This document shows, piece by piece, positions 60,170 through 64,000 of a stretch of DNA of 64,000 nucleotides. The DNA is from Vandiemenella viatica (Eukaryota > Arthropoda > Insecta > Orthoptera > Morabidae). Location of the stretch: assembly GCA_031002005.1 (NCBI GenBank), contig JARYHS010008074.1, forward strand, positions 280,613,930 to 280,677,929, in the 5' to 3' direction. Below the pieces are notes generated by a model that was given only the letters and a program-made list of their open reading frames with translations, was not told the DNA's origin and did not search any database. Positions within the stretch are counted from its first letter, which is position 1, and every line of letters begins with the position of its first letter. The position numbers and the translations under genes are program-made.

Positions 60170-60410
60170 TTTTTTTGTTTATGGCTTTACCCCTCGTCGG
60201 CGTCGGGGTCATTAGAGGTGGGAAGGGACTGGGGACAAGGAGCAGGAAGGAATTTGACCATGGCCTTTTGAAGGAAGCATCCCAGTATTCGCCTGGAGTG
60301 ATTTTGGGAAACCGTAGAAAATCCAAATCAGGATGCCCGGACGGGGATTTGCACCCGCGTCCTCCCGAATGCGAGGCGAGAGCGTTACCACTCACCCACT
60401 ACGCTCGGTG
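60170..60410 (-). mobile_element. SINE family B, nearly full length
   Basis: Runs from the tail (tttgtttatggctttacccc) through the whole body to the head (cactcacccactacgctcgg). The B box is changed by one base (gatttgcaccc in plus orientation). An A box is preserved. Confidence 0.85.
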
Positions 60411-61228
60411 ACAGTAGTGCGCATGATTACAGCTTGTAATTGCATAGTTTGTAAATGATAGTTACAGGTACCTCAAATTCAACAGAAGTGTTTCAACGGT
60501 GAGCGAATACATTGTTATTAACGGCCTTTAGAGCCGTTAGTCACAGCAACAATCAAAAGAATACACGGTGTGTTATTTTACTATTTACGGCATCATTACT
60601 TACTGATATTAATCGTTAGCAAATTAAAAGTTTTATTTTTTAATCCAAATACTTCATATTTTTTTGTGAATGGACAAATTTGTGACGGGTTATATGAGAA
60701 AATACACTAATAATGAAGATAGCAGTGAAGTTACTGATGCTGACACAAGCGAAGGTATAGGGAACAAGCAACAGTTATAACTCAAAATACGAGCCACCAT
60801 ATTTACCATTAGCGTTTATAAGTGTTACAGAAAGACTAATGCGTATTGTTTTTATAAGGAAGTTTTTGCTGTAGTAGACAGTATGAGATCAGCCAAATTG
60901 AAACGACACTCCTGAATAGGCTGTTAAGTACAAATAATTTTTTGAAATAAAATTATCATAGCAATGCTCAAAAGAAAAAGGTTGTTTCGTCAAATGTTTC
61001 CGTAATAACCTGTTTCTTACACAACCACAAAATAATTTTTTTAAAAAAAATGGAAAAATCAGGGGAAACACTATCGATACGTAAGAACGAAGTTTCTATC
61101 GGCGTTGAGAATTTATAAAATATTAGAGACAGCAGAAATTTTAAAGAATACCAACAACATCAACGAAGTGGCCTTTTAGTCTCCGATGCTTGGCACTCGT
61201 TGCTATGTCAAGATTAACAGTAAACAGG
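60411..61228. other. Gene-free AT-rich stretch
   Basis: No gene, RNA or repeat recognised. Confidence 0.4.
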
Positions 61229-61465
61229 ACCGAGCGTGGTGGTGTAATGATTAGCGTTCTGGCCTCGCATTCGGGAGCACGGCGGTTCGAATCCCAGTCC
61301 AGGCATCCATTTGGGTTTTCCTTGGTTTCCCAAATCACTCCAGTCAAATGCCGGGATGATTCCTTCAAAAGGCCATGGCCGAATTCCTTCACATTCCTTG
61401 CCTCCCGTCCTTTCCCGTCTCTAAAGACCTCGCTGTTAAAAGACGTTAAGCAGTTAAAAAAAATC
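61229..61465 (+). mobile_element. SINE family B, nearly full length
   Basis: Head accgagcgtggtggtgtaat, perfect B box ggttcgaatcc, full body and a short A-rich tail. The A box is altered (ggtgtaatgat). Confidence 0.85.
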
Positions 61466-61599
61466 TTACGATGGCTGTAGGATGGCAGCCGAAAGATCAG
61501 ATTACGAAAAAAACAACGGGGCTTACCCCGAAATTCTATTAATCATAATGAAAATGCCAACTATGCATTTCAAGATATATTTCTCTTATTTGCCAATTT

Positions 61600-61830
61600 G
61601 ACTATTCGGACACCGTTTGGCAGGGTGCGTGATAGAGTCGGATCACTGGAACCGACATTACGGTGTCGTGAATGAAGACCACAATGCAGGCGCAGTGGCG
61701 CACCAGCTGCGGGGCGGGTGGCTGTTATCTGGAGGCAGGAGGAATGCGAGGTCCTGCCCATTAGCTGCTAGACCACCTGCCACGAGCACCCTCAGAGGCC
61801 ACCCCTGCTCTCAGCCATCTCCAATCGCAA
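61600..61830. other. GC-rich island
   Basis: GC-rich block with caccagctgcggggcgggtg and agaccacctgccacgagcac. Frames on both strands are open for 60-100 codons without recognised motifs. Confidence 0.3.
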
Positions 61831-62164
61831 CAAGTCAAATAGCAAAAATATTCAGGATAAAAATACATTCTTCATTTGTTCCTGTAACAAGTTGGAAGGC
61901 ACAAAAGTCCTCTATGGATAAGTAAGTTTGTTCTAATAAAAGAACCTCATCGCTTAGTTGAAAATAAATAGCTCAAACACAAACAGACAAATAAAGCGAT
62001 CTAATTAGATGAAAATTAAGATATATGGAAGTATTATCATGTTTTTCTCTAGATGAAGAATCTGACAGGAAAAAGGAGTTTGTAAAAGGAGTTACATGGC
62101 CTGGAGTGGAATACAATCATAAAATAAGTTGATAACGTGTAGAAAATAATCTTTACGTTCCAGT

Positions 62165-62580
62165 CTTCATTATCTTGAGCAGCTTCTAACTACTGCCTTT
62201 CCAACGCTTTTTTTCGATCCACCATATCACTTCTTTTACAGTCTACCAATTCCTTTCTCTTTTCTCAACTACATCTGTCCCTCGATCTTCCTCTGGGCCT
62301 CTTTCCTTTCAGCTCTATGTCCAGCATCTTCATTGGTATCTTTTCGTCTCCCATTCTCTTCATATTACCAAATTACTATATTCTTGTAGCACGTACTCTC
62401 CATTTGTCCCTTTCCGGCATCATCCATGTTTCCGATCCATATCTCAAAATTGGCACAAAGTAGATTCCAAGTAAGCAGTTAAAACTGATAACGTAGTTCA
62501 GACAGCTTCTGTTTTGTTTTCTGACTGTGCTATTAAACCTGCTCTCTGACGTACCTCATTATTTTCTCATAATACATAAT
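62165..62580 (-). pseudogene. Decayed RTE/LINE C-terminal region
   Basis: On the minus strand, fragments in shifting frames read REWETKRYQ, KERGPEEDRGTDVVEK and KRSDMVDRKKRWK. This resembles the basic GRRPRGRPRxRWxDVV tail of non-LTR elements. Several stop codons interrupt it and no catalytic motif is left. Confidence 0.5.
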
Positions 62581-62611
62581 TATACATAATATATAATTCA
62601 AACATCATAGG

Positions 62612-62666
62612 ACGGACACGAACTGGCAACCCATGCGAGACCAGCGCGCTAACCCCTACACTGCAG
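62612..62666 (-). other. Degenerate tRNA-like segment
   Basis: In reverse complement, gtaggggttagcgcgctggt (A-box region) and gccagttcgtgtcc (B-box region) lie at tRNA-like distance. Stems do not pair well; probably a SINE head or tRNA relic. Confidence 0.35.
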
Positions 62667-64000
62667 GGAACGGAAAATCTTACTTGTAAGAGTACATCCT
62701 AGTAGAGTTGCAGTCACTGAGTTGCTCGTATACTAACTGAATAAAACTTTCACCTAACATTTGCCTACTTCGATAGTCACTTTCGTATTAATTGTAATGT
62801 GAAAGCTTTAAGTGAATTCTTGCAGAGCCACACTTATTTCGGATTGTTCAACTGACACTTAGAATCGCTGTTAAATGCAGCTCAATTGCGTGTTATAAAA
62901 ATTTTAAAAAGAAGATCGAACTTCATTCCTAGATTTCTGTTTCATGAGATTTTGGCACATCGAGTACACCCTTGGCAGCTGTTGCACCTGGAACGCAGTT
63001 CTTCAGAAAGAGTAAGACAAATCCAGGATGATTGGGAAACAAGATAAAAATATTGCCCTAATGGAACGTGGTTTGACTGCAGTGGAAATTCAAGCCTACC
63101 GATTCGCAAAGTGTCTACCGGCTACGAATGCTACGTATGCTGGAGAGGAGGTCCTGTAGCTTATTGAGTATCCAGTGTTAGTTTATTTGATACCGATGAA
63201 GCTTAGGCGGTATCAGGTATTATTCAGTCTTGGCAGTAGTTTACATTTAGGCACAATTAGTGACAGGCTCACACGAGTCGGTCGGATGACTAGTGAACGT
63301 TTTTATCGTGGGCATATAACTCGCTAGTAACACCAGCGAAGAAAACGTTAATTCAAAAATATTTACATAAACTTTCATTTAAAAAAAAATAGTTATAGAC
63401 GTAATGGACCGAAACTATTCCATAGCATTATCCGGAATCAAACAAACTCTGTACAGGAAAATTTAAATTCTCAAGACATGGCTGCTACTGCGAGCAGCAT
63501 TTGATTCACAATTATTTGCGCCGTAGCATGTGATATATGATATGCTGCATCTAACATCCATACATAACTTAAACAACATGGCTTGAATTTCTTATCCAGG
63601 AAAAAAAACCTCGTGATCGAAGCAACGTTTTAATCCGTGAAGGATTTTTTTTTTAAATACTTAACGTCTCTTAAGAGCGAGGTCTTTAGAGACGGCCGTG
63701 AAGGAAGCTGTGTTTAAATTGCGCTCTGTTCTTAAAATGGGCGATACTATCCGACCAGGTATAAAAGAGTAATTACGTGTTCCCTACTAAGAAGTCTTAA
63801 GTGTAGCAGTGAAAAAAGCTTCAAGAAAAAGTGACACCGAACGAAACAAGCAACAGCCGTTAATTTTATCAGACATGAATAAGATTTTCTCGACACAAGC
63901 ATAATCATAATGGGACCTATCCGGGAAGGAAATAGATATCCAGGTCGTAGTATGGAGAGAAAATTACTATACAAAAAATTGTTGTCAATTTAAAATCCAG
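62667..64000. other. Gene-free AT-rich stretch
   Basis: Only short chance frames are present; no repeat family recognised. Confidence 0.4.

Overview
The window looks like part of a large, AT-rich, repeat-laden arthropod genome, most likely an insect. The evidence is a secreted family-1 beta-glucosidase of insect type, many tRNA-derived SINEs, Jockey/CR1- and RTE-like LINE remnants, a Penelope-like retroelement, Tc1/mariner copies, hAT-like and foldback MITEs, and no prokaryotic gene organisation. A polyneopteran such as an orthopteran, phasmid or roach/termite relative is plausible, but I cannot fix the species. Two runs of exactly 1000 N (8134-9133 and 44741-45740) look like scaffold gaps of nominal length.

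Layout. Positions 1-8133 and 26178-34480 are arms of a giant inverted repeat of about 8 kb each. They carry the same features in mirror order: GC-rich islands, a 146-181 bp tandem satellite, and a G-rich MITE. The left arm runs off the window start and its inner end stops at an N gap, so the structure is either a real palindromic segmental duplication or an alternative haplotype contig scaffolded in reverse. The 18 kb between the arms holds the only intact host-like gene I can support, a single-exon GH1 glycosidase (12801-14309, minus strand) with a TATA box, an initiator and a poly(A) signal. Around it lie a foldback element, a 160 bp repeat cluster, a decayed Jockey-like LINE, SINEs and a hAT-like MITE.

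From 35756 to 40660 sits a composite Penelope-like element. A nearly complete unit encodes RT plus GIY-YIG endonuclease and is broken by one stop codon; a 5'-truncated tandem copy and an inverted fragment follow. Each terminal repeat contains a 41-nt motif that folds as a minimal hammerhead ribozyme. A Tc1 element with a TA target duplication lies at 41721-42783.

From about 44 kb to the end the sequence is mostly old repeat: a foldback pair split by a SINE with a 13-bp target duplication, a 132-bp near-perfect palindrome, about ten copies of one tRNA-derived SINE family in both orientations, RTE-like and other LINE ends, and several GC-rich islands with no convincing coding frame.

There is no operon-like cooperation here. 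The GH1 enzyme would act alone as a secreted hydrolase; the rest is mobile-element biology, with the LINEs presumably supplying the machinery that moved the SINEs.
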